Below are positions 1 to 13,616 of a stretch of 64,000 nt of DNA, piece after piece (position 1 is the stretch's first letter; every line of letters starts with the position of its first letter). Location of the stretch: positions 10,416,001 through 10,480,000 of the forward strand of contig NC_077223.1 of assembly GCF_024763615.1 (NCBI RefSeq), given 5' to 3'. This stretch comes from Phlebotomus papatasi (Eukaryota; Arthropoda; Insecta; Diptera; Psychodidae). Below the pieces are notes generated by a model. It saw only the letters and a program-made list of their open reading frames with translations, searched no databases and was not told the DNA's origin. The position numbers were made by a program, and so were the translations under genes.

Positions 1-13
1 CATTGAGCTCGAT

Positions 14-416
14 CACAAGTAGATTTTGATTCTCCAATAGTGTCTTGGATGAAAGGTAAATGGAACTTTATTTGCACAAAAAGTCGTTGAAGTTCGAAAA
101 ATTCAAATTCAATTTCGAATTTTCATACTAAATTTTCGAACAAGGTGGGGAAAATTTATCAAATATCACACTAAAAAGCTGGCAAAAGTGTTACTCAGTG
201 ATTATGGGGTGATTGCATAATGGGACAAGAACAGTAATCGTTGTTGTTCAGTTTTTTTCCACACAAAAATGTGAAGACCGTCACATTTTGACACTTGAGC
301 ACTTCGAAATTCGAACAGGATGTTACTTCCGCCACCTTGCGAAAGTGTTAAGAAGTAAGAAAGTCTCTTTTTTGGATCTTCAAATAGATTTTCGAATTTT
401 TCAAGATCTACTTCTG
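14..416 (+). mobile_element. Family A short TIR element (~400 bp), copy 1
   Basis: Begins CACAAGTAGAT and ends ATCTACTTCTG, an imperfect 11-bp inverted end. Shares its whole body with copies at 5512, 9671 and, inverted, 45148, including gattctccaatagtgtctt near the left end, acttcgaaattcgaacagg in the middle and caaatagattttcgaattt near the right end. The 74-residue ORF inside it is a by-product. Confidence 0.8.
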
Positions 417-1992
417 TACGGAAATATTGTGTATTAAAATCTATTCAAAAATGCATAATTCACAATCATTACGTCCCTTAACTTTAGGTACGTCTCTGGT
501 ATGTGTCTCAGCTAAGCAATAAGCAATTCCAAGTTTTGTCAGTCAATGTGTTAATGCCTTAATTTTAAAATTTACAGTTCATGAGATTAAGCGGGAAATT
601 TGAGGAGTAAAGAAGAGGCCCTAAAAATCCCTTAAAATCCATTTTAAATCATCCTCCAGCTTGAAGTTTTTTTTCTGTACTACTCCCTTTTCTCACCACT
701 ATCAATTTTGTCACCAAGGATCCTCTGTGAGGATCATTTTACGCCGAATGTCGGAATCACAACATAAACATGTCACACCAAAGGGAACCAAAACCCCAAA
801 CGGGATTATCCTTCATGACAAAACCGCCAAGACACGAGATATTAATCGTGTGAGCCTCCTCTCTTTTTTTTCTTTGCTATGAGAATTCCCTATGCTGATG
901 TCCTAAGGAAAGAACAACAAAATTGGCAAAAGGAATATGGGGAAAAAGGATTAGAGACTTGGTTGGATTTTTGGCTTTTTCTCCTCTCTTCAAAAAAAAA
1001 ACCATCATCCCTCATCTGCTTTCGGTGGCTTAACGACTTTTCATGTTTTCACTCCCTTTCACCTTGTTATTCTTCACCTCCCAAGGTGTGCAGTTTATGG
1101 ATATACCTTCCTCTTCTTCTTTTCTGGTACAACATATAGTGATTATTATCGGTAAATAAACATCTCAGATGACTAAAGCTCTAATCCAGTCAAAAGAAAA
1201 CTTCAACTCTCCATGGATTTGTTTGGTCGAAAATCCACAGTCTTTTCATACTTCAGTAATCCCATGAGGTGGAAAATATTTAGAAACAAGATAGAAGACC
1301 GTAACGAAGAATGGAACACCTTAAAGTTTCTTCGAAAGTGTAAAGAGATCACGCAAAAGCTGATCTTTTCGGCAAAACTTCAAGATCAGCTGAAGCTCAT
1401 TTGAAGATAATTTTGAGTCTCTTCTCAGCAATTTACCAATTTCCGGATTCTTCAACTTTAACCCTGTTTTCACAAGTTTAAAAAGAAATTCATTAGGATC
1501 ATCTTTCCAATGAAAGCCTCATCCAAACAAAAGATCATAAGGCCACAAATTGATTTTCCACGTAAATCAACTTACGTGGATTATGCTGCTGGAAAAAAAA
1601 TTATTTTAAATTCATGTAAAACAAACAACTTTTAGTCAGAGTTTCTTCTTTCACAATTTCACCTTTAGCCCACAACCTTTGCCAAAAAAAACGGCAGACT
1701 TTTGGAAATCACAAATTGAGCAATTAAAAATTGGCCGAAGAAGTTATCAAGATCTTAAAATAGCCATAAAAAGACACGACAGCCAAAATGTCACAAAAGA
1801 GAGCAATTAAGAGTGGGTATTCCAGCGAATTCAATTTACAGAAGGCATCATCTTGGAATCACTAAATAATAAAGAACAGTGCTTAAATGGGCAAGCTATT
1901 AATACAAGGTATTTCTTTGCGATGTTAATCTTTCAGAAGTACGTGAATACCTGTGTGGAAAACGAGGGGAAATGAAAATATTTTACAATTTA

Positions 1993-2193
1993 GGGTAAGA
2001 TGGGGTGATTTGGAATAATGTCTAATTCAGAACTTTGAGATTTTCTAACAATTTTAGATGCCAAATGGAAAAAAAACAACGAAGAAGTACAAGTACTTTT
2101 TCATAGTTTACTTTTACTCTTTGATCATTTGAAACACTGAGAAAATTTCGAAATTCCAAAATAGATATGATTCCGAATTATCCTGTCCTACCC
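1993..2193. mobile_element. TIR element (AGGGTAA family), copy 1
   Basis: Ends are inverted copies (GGGTAAGATGGGGTGATTTG on the left; its imperfect complement ending atcctgtcctaccc on the right), flanked by TA on both sides. About 200 bp, non-coding, MITE-like. Confidence 0.65.
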
Positions 2194-2602
2194 TATTATT
2201 TTACTTTGATTTTAAGAAATTTAGTACAACTGCATAATAATCAAGTATTAAGGACTAATTGTGTAATTACTTATTTTGAAGATTTAATCACAGTTATCTG
2301 TTCGATATTAATTTTTTTCTGGTCTACTAGTCTTTCAAAATTTAATAAAGAAAAATTAGGCAATACAGAAAATTTAGTACACTTTATAATTTTAGATTAT
2401 TTCTTGAAATCATAAATTTGGGAACGGCTATATTCGGAACATTTTTAAACGGCCTTTTATGGAGGATCTTATCTTTACATTGTACCTTTACATTGAGGAA
2501 TTTTAGTACAACTGTTTAGTAGTGATGTACTAAAGTGAAGTTGTGATATAAAATGGAGTTATTATTCAAATCCTGTATGAATGATTGACAAAGTGAGCAG
2601 AA

Positions 2603-2952
2603 GGGGAATTCTGTAACGCTCTGGCAATGCCATATGACAAATTGCGTTCGGATCTTAGGAGAGCTTTTTCGAAAATGCGATTCTGTAACCGTGACATTGC
2701 CATTTCAGCTCACGTGGCATTGTCAGAAGTCACATATTTGAGATTTCTGGCAATTCAAATGACAATGAATTTTGTTAAACAAATCAACCAAGACGTGCTG
2801 TGTTTTAATAAAATCATCAAGTAAAGGGATTTCATTAAAAGATCAATTAATTGCATTTTCGAACTCATATGATATGATAAAAAAAAATCGAATGGCATTG
2901 TCAGGTTTCGAACTCACGCGTGACAATGCCACGAAAATTACAGAATTTCCCT
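2603..2952. mobile_element. TIR element ending GGGGAATTCTGTAA
   Basis: Left end GGGGAATTCTGTAACG matches the complement of the right end (ttacagaatttccct); the phrase tggcattgtca and its variants recur near both ends. About 350 bp with no credible ORF. Confidence 0.6.
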
Positions 2953-5039
2953 ACAGGATGGATTATAAAAAAAGTATTGCATACTTATTGTTTTATGATA
3001 TTTTAGTTGAAGCTTAATTATAAAGTTCTAAACCTATAGTCCTATACCTAAACCTATAGCTATAGTCCCTTTGTAAGTATAGAATTAAGAATAATATTAT
3101 TAATTTGATATAAGTAGAAAGTATATAGTATAGATAGAATATCTACTGGCCTAACATTTGTTTCTTTATTAGTACTTCTTCCTCTAGTACTAAAATTAAT
3201 CCTATATATAATTTTAAGATCAGACACTTTCAATTTCAAGCTAAAGATTTAAAAATAAGTATTTATTAAAGATTCATAAACTTTATTTTAAAAGGTATAC
3301 TACACACACCTTATTGCATGTCTGTACTAAAACGTCGAAATATCTCAATAATTTTTTGATAATCTTTTAGAACATTTCCAACTTATATTTTATCATAATT
3401 AGAAAAAGTCTTCATATTTTGGTTTTGTTTTTGAACTTAAGATTATGTACTAAAACTACCCCGTATATTGTTCTAAAATTTTCGCTAAAGTAACAAATTG
3501 TCCGTGTTAATAGGAAATAGTTATTAAACCCAGAATATCACGGATTATCACTTATTAATGGTGATTAGTTAATTCTTCTCATATAACATTAAATGAATTG
3601 GAAAGAATCTACATTTTTTTTCTGCATTTTCCCGCGTGCTCAATTAATTTCGCTTTTTATGAGGAAGAAGCATGAACATTTAAAGAAAAAATGGTTAAAA
3701 GTATATTTCAGATAAATTTCACTCTTCATGAACTTCATACGTGGGTGGTTTATTTCGACCATTTTATTCACCCTATAAATTGATATTAAAAACGACCGTG
3801 TTGATTTTTGTACATTTTTGGCAGAGAGGAAAGAGATATCTCTTCCGAAAGTCCGAATTAGTGTGAATATCATTTTGCCTACGGGAGACGATGTGTGAGA
3901 GAGATGGGGAGAGAAAAGGTGAAAAAAAAATTCACACAAAAAGCTGAAAGGTGTGAAATTGCTCATGTCAAGCCGAATTAGTTAAACGGTTCGTGATTAC
4001 CATCGTAGGAATACATTCCAAAACAATTTATATGTGGAGTGAACCACCGCATGTAATAATAATTATGATGATGAAGCCTATGAAAATTACCCAACACATA
4101 ATTCTAGAGCACATTTTGGTCTCAGCTCATCATTTTTTCTCTTTCACCAATTTTTTCACTCTCCCTTTGGATGAACTCAAGTATCGCACTTTTGCAATAG
4201 AAGGAGCACTATGGTACTACAGGGAGTTCCGGCTTGAGAGAAAATGGATTCAAAGAATTTGATATTAATTGCCTACTATAGGGAGCTCATTTTTAAAATA
4301 ATTTTTGGTATGCCCCTAAATGTATGCAAATATATATATGCATATAAATAATATGCGAACTGTTCGTGCTGAAAATAGACTGAAAAATTTCTTCCATATA
4401 TCACAGCATATCTATAACTTATCCCAAAGATATCTCCTGCAGATATGCAATTTCACTGTGTCATTGTAGTTAATTTGAAGGTCTTTTTCGGTCCCAAAAA
4501 ATTCTATCAAAGCGGAATTTCTTGTATTTCCATGAGAAATGAAAAGAGTACATCTTCTGAACATTTTTTTTTAGTACATGACTGCTCTCATGTTCTTCTG
4601 CTTTATCGACTTTTCTGTGTTGATTCCTGTCATGGCTGCTTTCTTCAGTATTTGTCGTATTTCAAAACCACTGGACAGTAGTGACAAGAAATATTAAGAA
4701 AAGTCAGTTATGCAAAAGTACATGAGAACAGTCATGTACTGAAAATACACATTATGTAATTTGTTTGCGATTTTCGGGCTCATATGTATCCAGATAAAAC
4801 AGTCCATACATTTTGTTTAATTCTGTAAATTTATTTTATGAATAGTACCATCACTGAAACAGATATTCAGAATAGACATGAAAAAAATAATACATAATTC
4901 TAAAAATAATTTTATTCTTCTAAATCACTTTCAAGGAATGGTCCCATTAAATCGAGATCTAATATATAGTTAGAAATTACGAATTTTAGTAATGTTAAAT
5001 ATGCATTAGATGCACACACAAGATTAATTCTTCAAATAA

Positions 5040-5365
5040 CAGTTAACTGGAAATGTCGTTAATTTTCGAAAATTCAAACCCGTTTCGAAGTTTTCTACCA
5101 ATTATTTAATATCGCATGATTAACACTGTTTTTAGATATTTGGAAATGTTTATGAACGTTTTATTGAGAAATATCACAATTTTGCTGCAAATTACAAGCC
5201 ACGCAAAAGAGCAAAACAAGTTACGGCAAATGCTGACTTAACTGACGTTATATTTGTCCTCACGGCAAATTAGAGACCGACAGATTTTGACATTTTAGCA
5301 CTTTGAAATTCGAATAGGAAGTTCTTCAGCCATCTCACGGAATAATCAAGATTATTTCGGGTTTT
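5040..5365 (+). repeat. Diverged family A relative
   Basis: Shares short blocks with family A in the same order (tttcgaaaattcaaa, then cactttgaaattcgaatagg, then a degraded right end), with other sequence between. Contains at 5217-5252 a fragment of the repeat end seen at 16835-16866. Confidence 0.4.
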
Positions 5366-5511
5366 TCAGTATATTTTTGCTGAAATGAGTACATTTTCTA
5401 GTTAACTGTGTTCGCTGAGCTATGAATTGCAAGATTCCGGTCATTCACATCTAAAGTTTGCTTCTTCAAAAGTGTCTTCGCTAAAAATTAAATAGAGCTA
5501 TAGGGTGTAAA

Positions 5512-5909
5512 CACAAGTAGATTTTGATTTTCCAATAGTGTCTTGGATAAAAGGTAAATGGAACTCTATTTGCACAAAAAGTCGTTGAAGTTCGAATTCA
5601 AATTCAATTTCCAATTTTCATATAGATTTTCAAACAAGGTGGGGAAAATTTATCGAGTATTTCACTAGAAAGTTGGCAAAAGAGTTACTCAGTGATTATG
5701 GAATGGTTAAACAATGGAACAAGAACAGTAAGAATCGCTGTTCTGTTATTTTTTCTCACAGCAATGTGAAGATCGACACATTTTGACACTTGAACACTTC
5801 GAAATTCGAACAGGATGTACCTGAGCCACTTTGCGGATTTATTAAGAAGTGAGAAAGTCTCCTTTTGGATATTCAAATAGATTTTCGAATTCTTCAAGAT
5901 CTACTTTTG
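5512..5909 (+). mobile_element. Family A short TIR element, copy 2
   Basis: Starts CACAAGTAGAT and ends ATCTACTT, with the same internal order as copy 1. Differs by scattered substitutions and small indels. Diverged relatives flank it on both sides. Confidence 0.8.
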
Positions 5910-5929
5910 GATGGAAATATATTTGCGCA

Positions 5930-6230
5930 AAATGTTGTGAATGTTAAAAAAAATTAAAACCCAATTTCGAATTTTTTAACAACACTTTTCGCACAAGGCT
6001 GGACAATTTATGAAATTTTATGCTTGCCAGGCTTACCTTTCAACACTACAAGGCTAAACTGGTATCGAGATATTTCGAAATTAGAACAGAAAGTAGTCCA
6101 GACAAAAAAACGGATAAATCCAGAAGTCAAATTACCTTTTCTTTGGATTTCGAAACCGATATTCGAATGTATTTTCAGCAATCTCCAGCTGTGAATGCTC
6201 AAATGTGTACCTGGAAAATTTATTAAAAAT
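5930..6230 (+). repeat. Second diverged family A relative
   Basis: Loose similarity to family A in order (gcgcaaaatgttgtgaatgtt, aatttcgaattttttaacaa, atttcgaaattagaacag, ttggatttcgaaaccgata). The last phrase recurs at 45640-45660. Assigned on short matches only. Confidence 0.3.
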
Positions 6231-7640
6231 AGATAATGCCAGTTCCATTGCAAAAGGGCGATATCCGAAATATCTGAGAAAAATTGTGTGCATTTCAGAT
6301 GGACCTTCGAGCTCTTCATCCATAAATAACAACTGCTAATTTCGATGTCATGCTCCATTATAAATAGACCTCAAATGTGTCTGTGGCATAAATTCCGGCA
6401 TTCAAAATTGCCGGTTGCCATTGAGAAGAAACAATTTGAAAAGGGAGGCCCCTCTGCAGAACCAAAAGGGAGTTTTGTGGGCGAATACCGAAGGTGGAGA
6501 GTGCCATTGGGCATGAGTATTTGATAGGTAACAATTAAAATTCTCTAAATATTTTTCCACCCGCGGTTTTTTGTCCACCAAAAACGGTGCCCTGTCCTCG
6601 ACCAGCAAACAGTAAAAAAAAAGTGTTCAGGTTTAAAGGTAGAACCCACTCGGATAATACTAGTCTGTTTGTCTGTTTGATTAATATCACGTGAATTTGT
6701 ACCTTTAGCATAACTTCCCATATGGTCAGATCATCATCATAAAACTACTCTTCTCGTCATTTCTTGCTTTTCTTCTTTCTTACTGCTAACACCCCAAAAA
6801 TCAGGCTGATCTTCAAATCGTAAAGTTATGGTCCAAGAGAGTGAAAAAATGAAATATTCCCCAACATTTGTATACAATGTTGGTGAAGACAAAACATTGA
6901 ACATGAAAAAAATGATAGGCGTATGATGAGCTCATCAAGAAGTGGCAGAGAGATTTGTACATTTTAAAGCATAGTAAATCTCAGACAAATCTCTATACCA
7001 CAATCCTCCAAACGTCTCTCCACGCCATCCGCAAAACTCCCATGAGAATTGAGTCAAAGATCCCACCATGTGATCAAGAGGGGAAAAGCCAGTAGTTTGC
7101 GATTCAGTCAATTGCACACCATCGAGATTGGTGAACGCCCAAGAAAATGGTTATGCACTGCTGAAACTTTCATGGGATCTTTCTTAAAGATTCTCGATTC
7201 TCAACATTGCCAATATGCCTTGAAAATCGATGTACTGAGAAAAATTGAGGTTAAAAAAAATAGTACATCATAGAGTTAGTTATAATATTGAATTTAAGTT
7301 TGATATTAGTCTAATTAATCAAGGAGAAGAAACAACTTTTTCTCTTTTAGAAGAAACTCTCATAAACGAGTGTATTACTAAATGCACCCACTGTGCATGC
7401 ACTATTAAGTCTTAGTAAATTTCCCAAACTGGTTTGCTTCTGAGATAAAATCTCCTTATCGTATGTTATAATCCCCCAGCGTGTCTTAGCTATAATATAA
7501 AGATTGATGGCCTTACTACTTTATTTTAAAACCTAAAGGTGTTAGAAGGGATATTTTATTGCTCGAACTCAAAGAGAGCGCCTAATCAGATCTTTTTTTA
7601 GCTTGTTACCGTTCTGGAGGTTAAACGGTAATACAACTTA

Positions 7641-7783
7641 AAAGGAAAATACTCCACCTTCGAACAGTCATGCCTTTGAATAATGTAAATTTCCTTATAT
7701 TTTTCTTACACATTGCTTGGGAAAATTAAAGAAATTCACATTATTAGAAGGCATGAACGTTCGAAGGGAGAGTACTTTCCCCT
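7641..7783. mobile_element. Short palindromic TIR element (~143 bp)
   Basis: The two halves are imperfect reverse complements: ccttcgaacagtcatgcctt at 7656 pairs with aaggcatgaacgttcgaagg at 7748. Flanked by TA on each side. A single related right half is at 28984-29025. Confidence 0.7.
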
Positions 7784-9670
7784 ATTAACTTCCAGTCTTC
7801 TGTGAACCCCCCCACGGCCCCGCCACGAAAAGAGAGCCCTTCAATCTCCTCCAAAATCGTGTTTTGGGTTTTTCTTTCAAACAGCTCCAGTGGTTTCTTT
7901 TATTTTCGAATATGCGACCATTGAAAAAAATTTCGATATCAAATTTTCGAAGATCAAAGTTAAACCAATTTGGTAGGTGTATTTCTCAACCGATTCGCTT
8001 AAATCTTGAAAGGAAACGTAAAGTAAAACGGAAATACACGTTTATGGACAAAACAACTTCGCGAAAAGATAATTCACGGGGAGCTCTGTGAGTTCGAACA
8101 TTCCGCAAACCTGAGACGCTTTCCTCCTCTTTTGTTACAAGAAATTAAAACTTAAAGAATATAAAATAAATTTAATAAGAATTCAGATGAAAGCTTGAAA
8201 AGTAAAATACAATGTGGTAGCTAATTTTTGGAAAAAATAAAAATAGAATAATGTGGGCTTTTTATTTCGAAAGGGAGATTTCGAATTAAAATACCCCCGT
8301 TTGAGTAAGCCTAAAGTGTGGCAGGACCAATGCCATTCGACAAACTTGAATCCTGTTAAAGTTGTAGATATTCATAATACTTACAAAAAAAACTCCTTAA
8401 ACCTTTTTTCACTGAGTAGAGAGTACTAAAATTAGTACTGAGAGTACTAATATTTTTCTCAAATTTAGCAAGAAAAACACAGGATCACTTTTGGCTGATT
8501 TACGAATATTTAATTGTTATGAAAGTTCTATATTAAATTCGTCTGCAATTTTTTTTCCAAGCAGTTATTATCAGTTTTAGTTTATTTGTTCTAATAGATT
8601 TGTTTTATCTTGTCACATATTTATTGCAAAAAAGTGAACCTTGTGGTTTCCCGTTATTGGAACCTTGATTAGTACATGTACTAAACGTTTTATAGATTTT
8701 TATCACTCTCCTTTTTTCTAATAGCTGCATTATTCAACGTGTTATTCCTAAATAGAATTCATTCTGTGTTGAATAATTTTCTTTGGAAGACCTCGAAATA
8801 AATCAAATCCACAAATGGTATTCTAAATAATTTGCCATTGAGGTGTCATGAAGAATTTGGCAAGATAGCAAAATTCTCGTGCGTCTTCAGCCTCGAAGAA
8901 ATCACGAATTAACATCATAAGCAACAACTGAGGTGTCAGTTGAAATTAACAAGAGAAAAAAGTTTGATTTTTCCTCCGTTGGCACGATTCTGTTTATTGC
9001 ACAATTGTCTTGATTCCATATCACGTCTCTGCAGTGCACTTCATTGCCTCTCGCCCCCGCAACTTTTGCACTGGATGCCCAATGTGAATGTTGACGTATG
9101 CCTGGAAATTCAGGACAATGTCTGACAACCTGTCAGTTGCCTGTTCATTTTGGTTGAATATCGCCTGACTCTACCTCACTTTTGATGGACACTTTCCCGG
9201 GGAGACCAACACAAACTCGCTGCTTTTTGAGTCTGCCACAGACTTATATATCTCAAATGCAGGTCACATTTGGAAAAGGGGATAAGGTATGGTTTTTGGA
9301 AAAGGCATTTGTAGAAAGGGTTCTTTGCTGGGGTGAAGGTTAGAAGGTTTTTCATACAATCAACATTTAACAATAATTTCCACAAGACAGAGATCCTGTG
9401 AAATTTGTCTAAATGTCACACTCCTTCCATTTACAAATGTTGTGTCTTCGAGAGAAAATACGTTCAAATATCGATTCGAAAATCTGAAGAGGACTGTTTA
9501 AATTACGGTATTTCGTAATAACACTATGTCATGCATCAATGAGTCTCGGAAAGTTCCTTATAGTGGTTGGGTCCTGGGATAAAATCTTCTTTCTGTTATA
9601 ATCACTTCAAGAGTGTCTCGGCTAAAATATTGGGCATAACAGTACGTCTATGTGACGGATTGAGTTCAAA

Positions 9671-10069
9671 CAGAAGTAGATTTTGATTCTCCAATAGTGT
9701 CTTGGATAAAAGGCAGATGGAGCTTTATTTGCACAAAAAGTCGTTGAAGTTCGAAGAATTCAAATTCAATTTCGAATTTTCATACTTAATTTTCGAACAC
9801 GATGGGGAAAATTTATCAAATATCGCACTAAAAAGCTGGCAAAAGAGTTACTCAGTGATTATGGAGTGATTAAATACTTGGGCGAGGACGGTAAACGTCG
9901 TTGTTCTGTTTTTTTCCTCACAACAATGTGAAGACCGACACATTTTGACACTTGAGCACTTCGAAATTCGAACAGGATGTATTTCAGCCACCTTGCGGAA
10001 TTATCAAGAAGTAAGAAAGTCTCTTTTTTGGATCTTCAAATAGATTTTCGAATTTTTCAAGATCTACTT
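9671..10069 (+). mobile_element. Family A short TIR element, copy 3
   Basis: Starts CAGAAGTAGAT and ends ATCTACTT; full-length match to copies 1 and 2. The upstream sequence (9592-9640, ttataatcacttcaagagtg) resembles motifs at 7463 and 58160, so a related larger repeat may surround it. Confidence 0.8.
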
Positions 10070-11199
10070 GAGGATGATAAGATTGTTTTATTCTTGAAAA
10101 TTCGAACAAAACACATATATTTTCGAAATTATTTCGAATACAATGAGTTTCTGAGGTATAATTGTTTCGGACTTACTCTGTGTGTTTTGCAGATTCGACC
10201 ATCTATAGAAGTTCGATTTAAGGTAAACATAGAGTTATACAAATGCAAATTAAACCATTTAATGGATATAGAGCATATAAACTGATTACAAAACCGCAAA
10301 TTTTCCACATAAAGTCCAGCCCTAATTTGTAGAGTATTATATACATATGTATTTCGTACATATGTATGTATATAGTTAATTGCAATGAGACGGAAAATTG
10401 ATGAGATAATGAGAAAAGTGTGTTTGGAAATTCACCGTCCCACAACAAAGTGACGACAAATGATTTTCAATTTGCTCAAGTCTTTTTTTCCCTAAATTAA
10501 ATTACCAGTATATTTGAGTGTCTATTTCGAGGGTTAGACTGGGCACAAAAATACACAACAATCAATGTGACATACACCCTCTTCTATGTTTATATACCAT
10601 CTCTCATTTAAGCACAGTGTTCAAGTGCTTGTCCAAACAGCGTTTGATCGCTGAGACGCGCGTAATGCGAGTGCTTTTGTCAATTTCTCCAACCACCTCA
10701 ATCGAGGGTGTTTCTCAGCTTAAAACTTATACTGCTATTACATTAAAAATATTAAAAATTGCAAAGTAATTCGGTATCAGCGATATTGAGCTTTTTTTTA
10801 TTGATCATCATCCGGGCTCTTCGATATTCGGTTACTTGGAACACGAAAATGACAGATAAAGACCCATGAGAACAAGGAAAATGTTTTGGTTTTTTCTTGT
10901 GTTTGACAGCTGTCACCGAAATCGGAGAGCCGATTAAATTAAATTTTTGCAAAGACATTTAAATTAAGGGAGTAAGTTAATACCTAAGTTAGGTCTATAT
11001 TCCATATGAAAAGTAATAGGAAATGTAGTAGGACAAAGGGGTTTTTTGTGTCAAAAAATAGGCCACGCCCTCAATTTAATTTTTAATTTAAGAATATGGT
11101 CATAGCAAAGGGAAGGCAGGGAAAGGCCGTAGCCCTCCCTACACGATATGCTACATAAAAAGTACACAAGTAAAAATAATTCAAGAACACTTGGATTCA

Positions 11200-11477
11200 G
11201 GGCACTCAATGTGTCAAATCGTAGAGTACTAAACGCAAGCAACGCAAGTGTCTCGGGTTCGAATCCCCTTTAGGTCATAAGGAAATTTTTCTGGCGTTAA
11301 AAGTGTTCGAATTGCATCAAGTGAGTTTAATTGCACTTAATTCCACGGAGCATAGGACTGACAACCTCATCCATGTAAGAAAAAAATAATAATGCATGTC
11401 AAGTAATCGCCTTGCAGGAAGGCCTAGTTCCTTCATGGAATGTTGTGCCTGCATTATTATTATTATTATTATTATTA
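11200..11477 (+). mobile_element. tRNA-derived SINE with (ATT)n tail
   Basis: A tRNA-like head contains a degraded D-arm (cgtagagtacta) and a good B-box, GGTTCGAATCC (11252-11262), followed by the T-arm complement. The body then runs through tctggcgttaaaagtgttcg and ttccttcatggaatgttgtg to a simple (ATT)n tail at about 11452-11477. The (ATT)n tail and its preceding sequence also occur at 24275-24322, as expected for a dispersed retroposon. The head is too degraded to be a functional tRNA gene. The left edge is approximate. Confidence 0.65.
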
Positions 11478-11768
11478 AGATTCAACTCATCTTGAACCAT
11501 TTTCACTCAAAAATATGCCTGACTGACTTGAAAGGCGTTTAATTAATTCTTACAAGCTTTCAAAAATGATCAAATTTAAATTTAACGTTTAATTAAAACG
11601 TTGCACAGTGAGAATATTAAAAACTTAAATTGGGTTTTTGGGATAACCGTGGAAGCTTTTGATGACGTTTTCTCAAAGAAAGTTACAATGCCTTCTTAGA
11701 AAAGCTTTAAGGGAATCTCTCAAGCTTTCCACATTTGCCCCGAAATAATCATAAACCGTTTACACGGG

Positions 11769-11967
11769 CTTCAGACCTAAGATTTAGCCATATGGCTCAA
11801 CTGCTTTAATTTCTTATCAATCAATTTTTTGGAAAAATTCATCTTAGTATAGGATTCTTAAGACAAGTGACTCCTAGGGTTCTCAAAAAGCAATCAAATT
11901 TCTCGCTAATTAGGATTTTGAGACCTTCGAGAACTAGGCTAAACCCACTAAACCTCTAGTCTGAAGT
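11769..11967. mobile_element. TIR element, TTCAGACCTAA family
   Basis: Left end ggcttcagacctaagattta; right end (taaacctctagtctgaag) is its imperfect complement. Sequences matching the left end occur at 23986 and 38882. Confidence 0.5.
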
Positions 11968-12025
11968 CAACTTTACCCAAGGCTTTGAATTATTGACGAA
12001 TTTTTGAAAGAAACTTTCACAAGTA

Positions 12026-12243
12026 GGGGAAAGTGTCCATGCTTGATACCATTGGAAGCTTCGTAATGACTAAATTTTCTATGTTTCACAATATATATGT
12101 GACTCATCGCAACCATATTTTAAATAACTATGGGAAAGTGGCCAGATTTTAAAATATATTGCAGATTTACGTTTGTTAAGAAACATAGGAAAAATTCAGT
12201 CATTACGAAGCTTCCAATGGTATCAAGCATAGGCACTTTCCCC
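12026..12243. mobile_element. Family D palindromic TIR element (~218 bp), copy 1
   Basis: Ends GGGGAAAGTG and CACTTTCCCC flanked by TA. Inverted arms extend inward for about 50 bases (ccattggaagcttcgtaatg on the left pairs with its complement near 12200). Further copies at 15075-17354 (interrupted) and 34103. Confidence 0.8.
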
Positions 12244-12485
12244 TAAGCTCCTGAAACTCTAAAGAGCATATACTTTTCTAATTTTTGATCAGTTTTTCGG
12301 AATTTTCTTCAAGGAAGAGTTTCGTTGGTGTCTTTTAGAACTTTTCAGTCTACAAAATCCGTCAGATTTAGCAGGATCAGGTTTAAATTAAATTGTGAAA
12401 CTTGCATAACAACATTTCTATTTGTCGGAATATCAGAGAATTTGCGGTCAATTTGATCTCCCTTTTACTAAAATCTTGGGGTGGA

Positions 12486-13616
12486 ATGATAACTTTTCGA
12501 CACTATCGATTCGATAGTATCGATAAATCTGTACTTGTTACAGTAAGTGAATGATGATTTTTTTACATAGGGGAGACTGGGGCAAAAAGTCACAAATCGA
12601 AAAATTCAAAATTCTATATCTTCCAAGGTAAAAAAGATAGCGGCTCAATTTTTTTTCTATAGATAGCCTACATAGACCTTCTTAAATGTCGTAAGTTTCT
12701 TAGAATTCGAACAAGGAATTTAGAAAATAAAAAATATCGAAATTTTTAGCCCTATTTTTGAAATATTTTCCTTGCAAATGATAACAATTATTACCTACTT
12801 ATCTTCCAAAATTAATGCAATGGTGAATATTTTCTAAATAATTTGGATTCTTTGAATACGAATCCGCTATCTATTTTAGAATTTCACAAAGGTTCTTTTC
12901 TCCAGAAATCCTTTTATTAAAAATTGCTACTTGGGGTAAAAAACAACTAAAGGTATAGAGCAAAAAGTAACAAAAAGGCGAAGCAATTTCTGATGTCTCA
13001 CGGCGAAAAGAAACGTCATTACCATGTCTCGTCGCTTGTTGTTTGCATTGGTCAAACGATTTGCAGTCTTTTGTGTGTTTTTTCTAAAATAGCTTGAAAA
13101 GCGCTTTTCTCGTTATCTCACTTTTCTCGCAAAGAAAATGGTGTTTTACAAAGGTGTATATGTATAAATTTTCTATGAAAATATGTCCTCTAGGTATTAT
13201 TTCAAATTTACGGAAGCCCGTAATGAAGCGAATCAAAATATGGTAATACCCAATGTCTGGTACTATTTGCCCCAGCATTTTTGAGAATTGTCACAAAATT
13301 ACATTTTAGAAATCGGCTCGATAAACGTATTTCCTTATAAAATAGAGGAATATTAGTTTCACAAAGTTGTAGAGCGGTAAATTTCCTATAAAACTGCGCT
13401 AATTAGAAATTTTTGATGCACTCGTGTAGCTTGTAAATAAATAAAATGTGCGTTTTGTGACTTTTTGCTCCAGTCTCCCCTATTGTTAGAACATTTATTC
13501 TGACATTCTTTATAGGATGTGACATTTGATAAATATTTGTATTAGCTACAAAAAATGCAGCTATCGGTTAAATTTTTCAGAATCGATAGTCGATACTATC
13601 GAAAAGAAGTTATCAT
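12486..13616. mobile_element. TIR element with ATGATAACTTTTCG ends, interrupted by a family C element
   Basis: Left arm 12486-12569 (ATGATAACTTTTCG, then tatcgattcgatagtatcga) and right arm 13481-13616 (complement, ending AAGTTATCAT). The family C element 12570-13480 sits between them with a TA duplication. Removing it leaves an element of about 220 bp. Confidence 0.7.
12570..13480. mobile_element. Family C TIR element (GGGGAGACTGGGGC), copy 1
   Basis: Ends GGGGAGACTGGGGCAAAAAG and its near-perfect complement ctttttgctccagtctcccc, flanked by TA on both sides. 911 bp. The left subterminal part is the reverse complement of the right part of copy 2 (16870-17174). No transposase ORF was seen. 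Confidence 0.8.

Noticed and set aside
11195..11275. Possible intact tRNA gene at the B-box GGTTCGAATCC
   Set aside because: Acceptor and anticodon stems do not pair well, and the sequence continues into a repeated body with an ATT tail, so it fits a SINE head.
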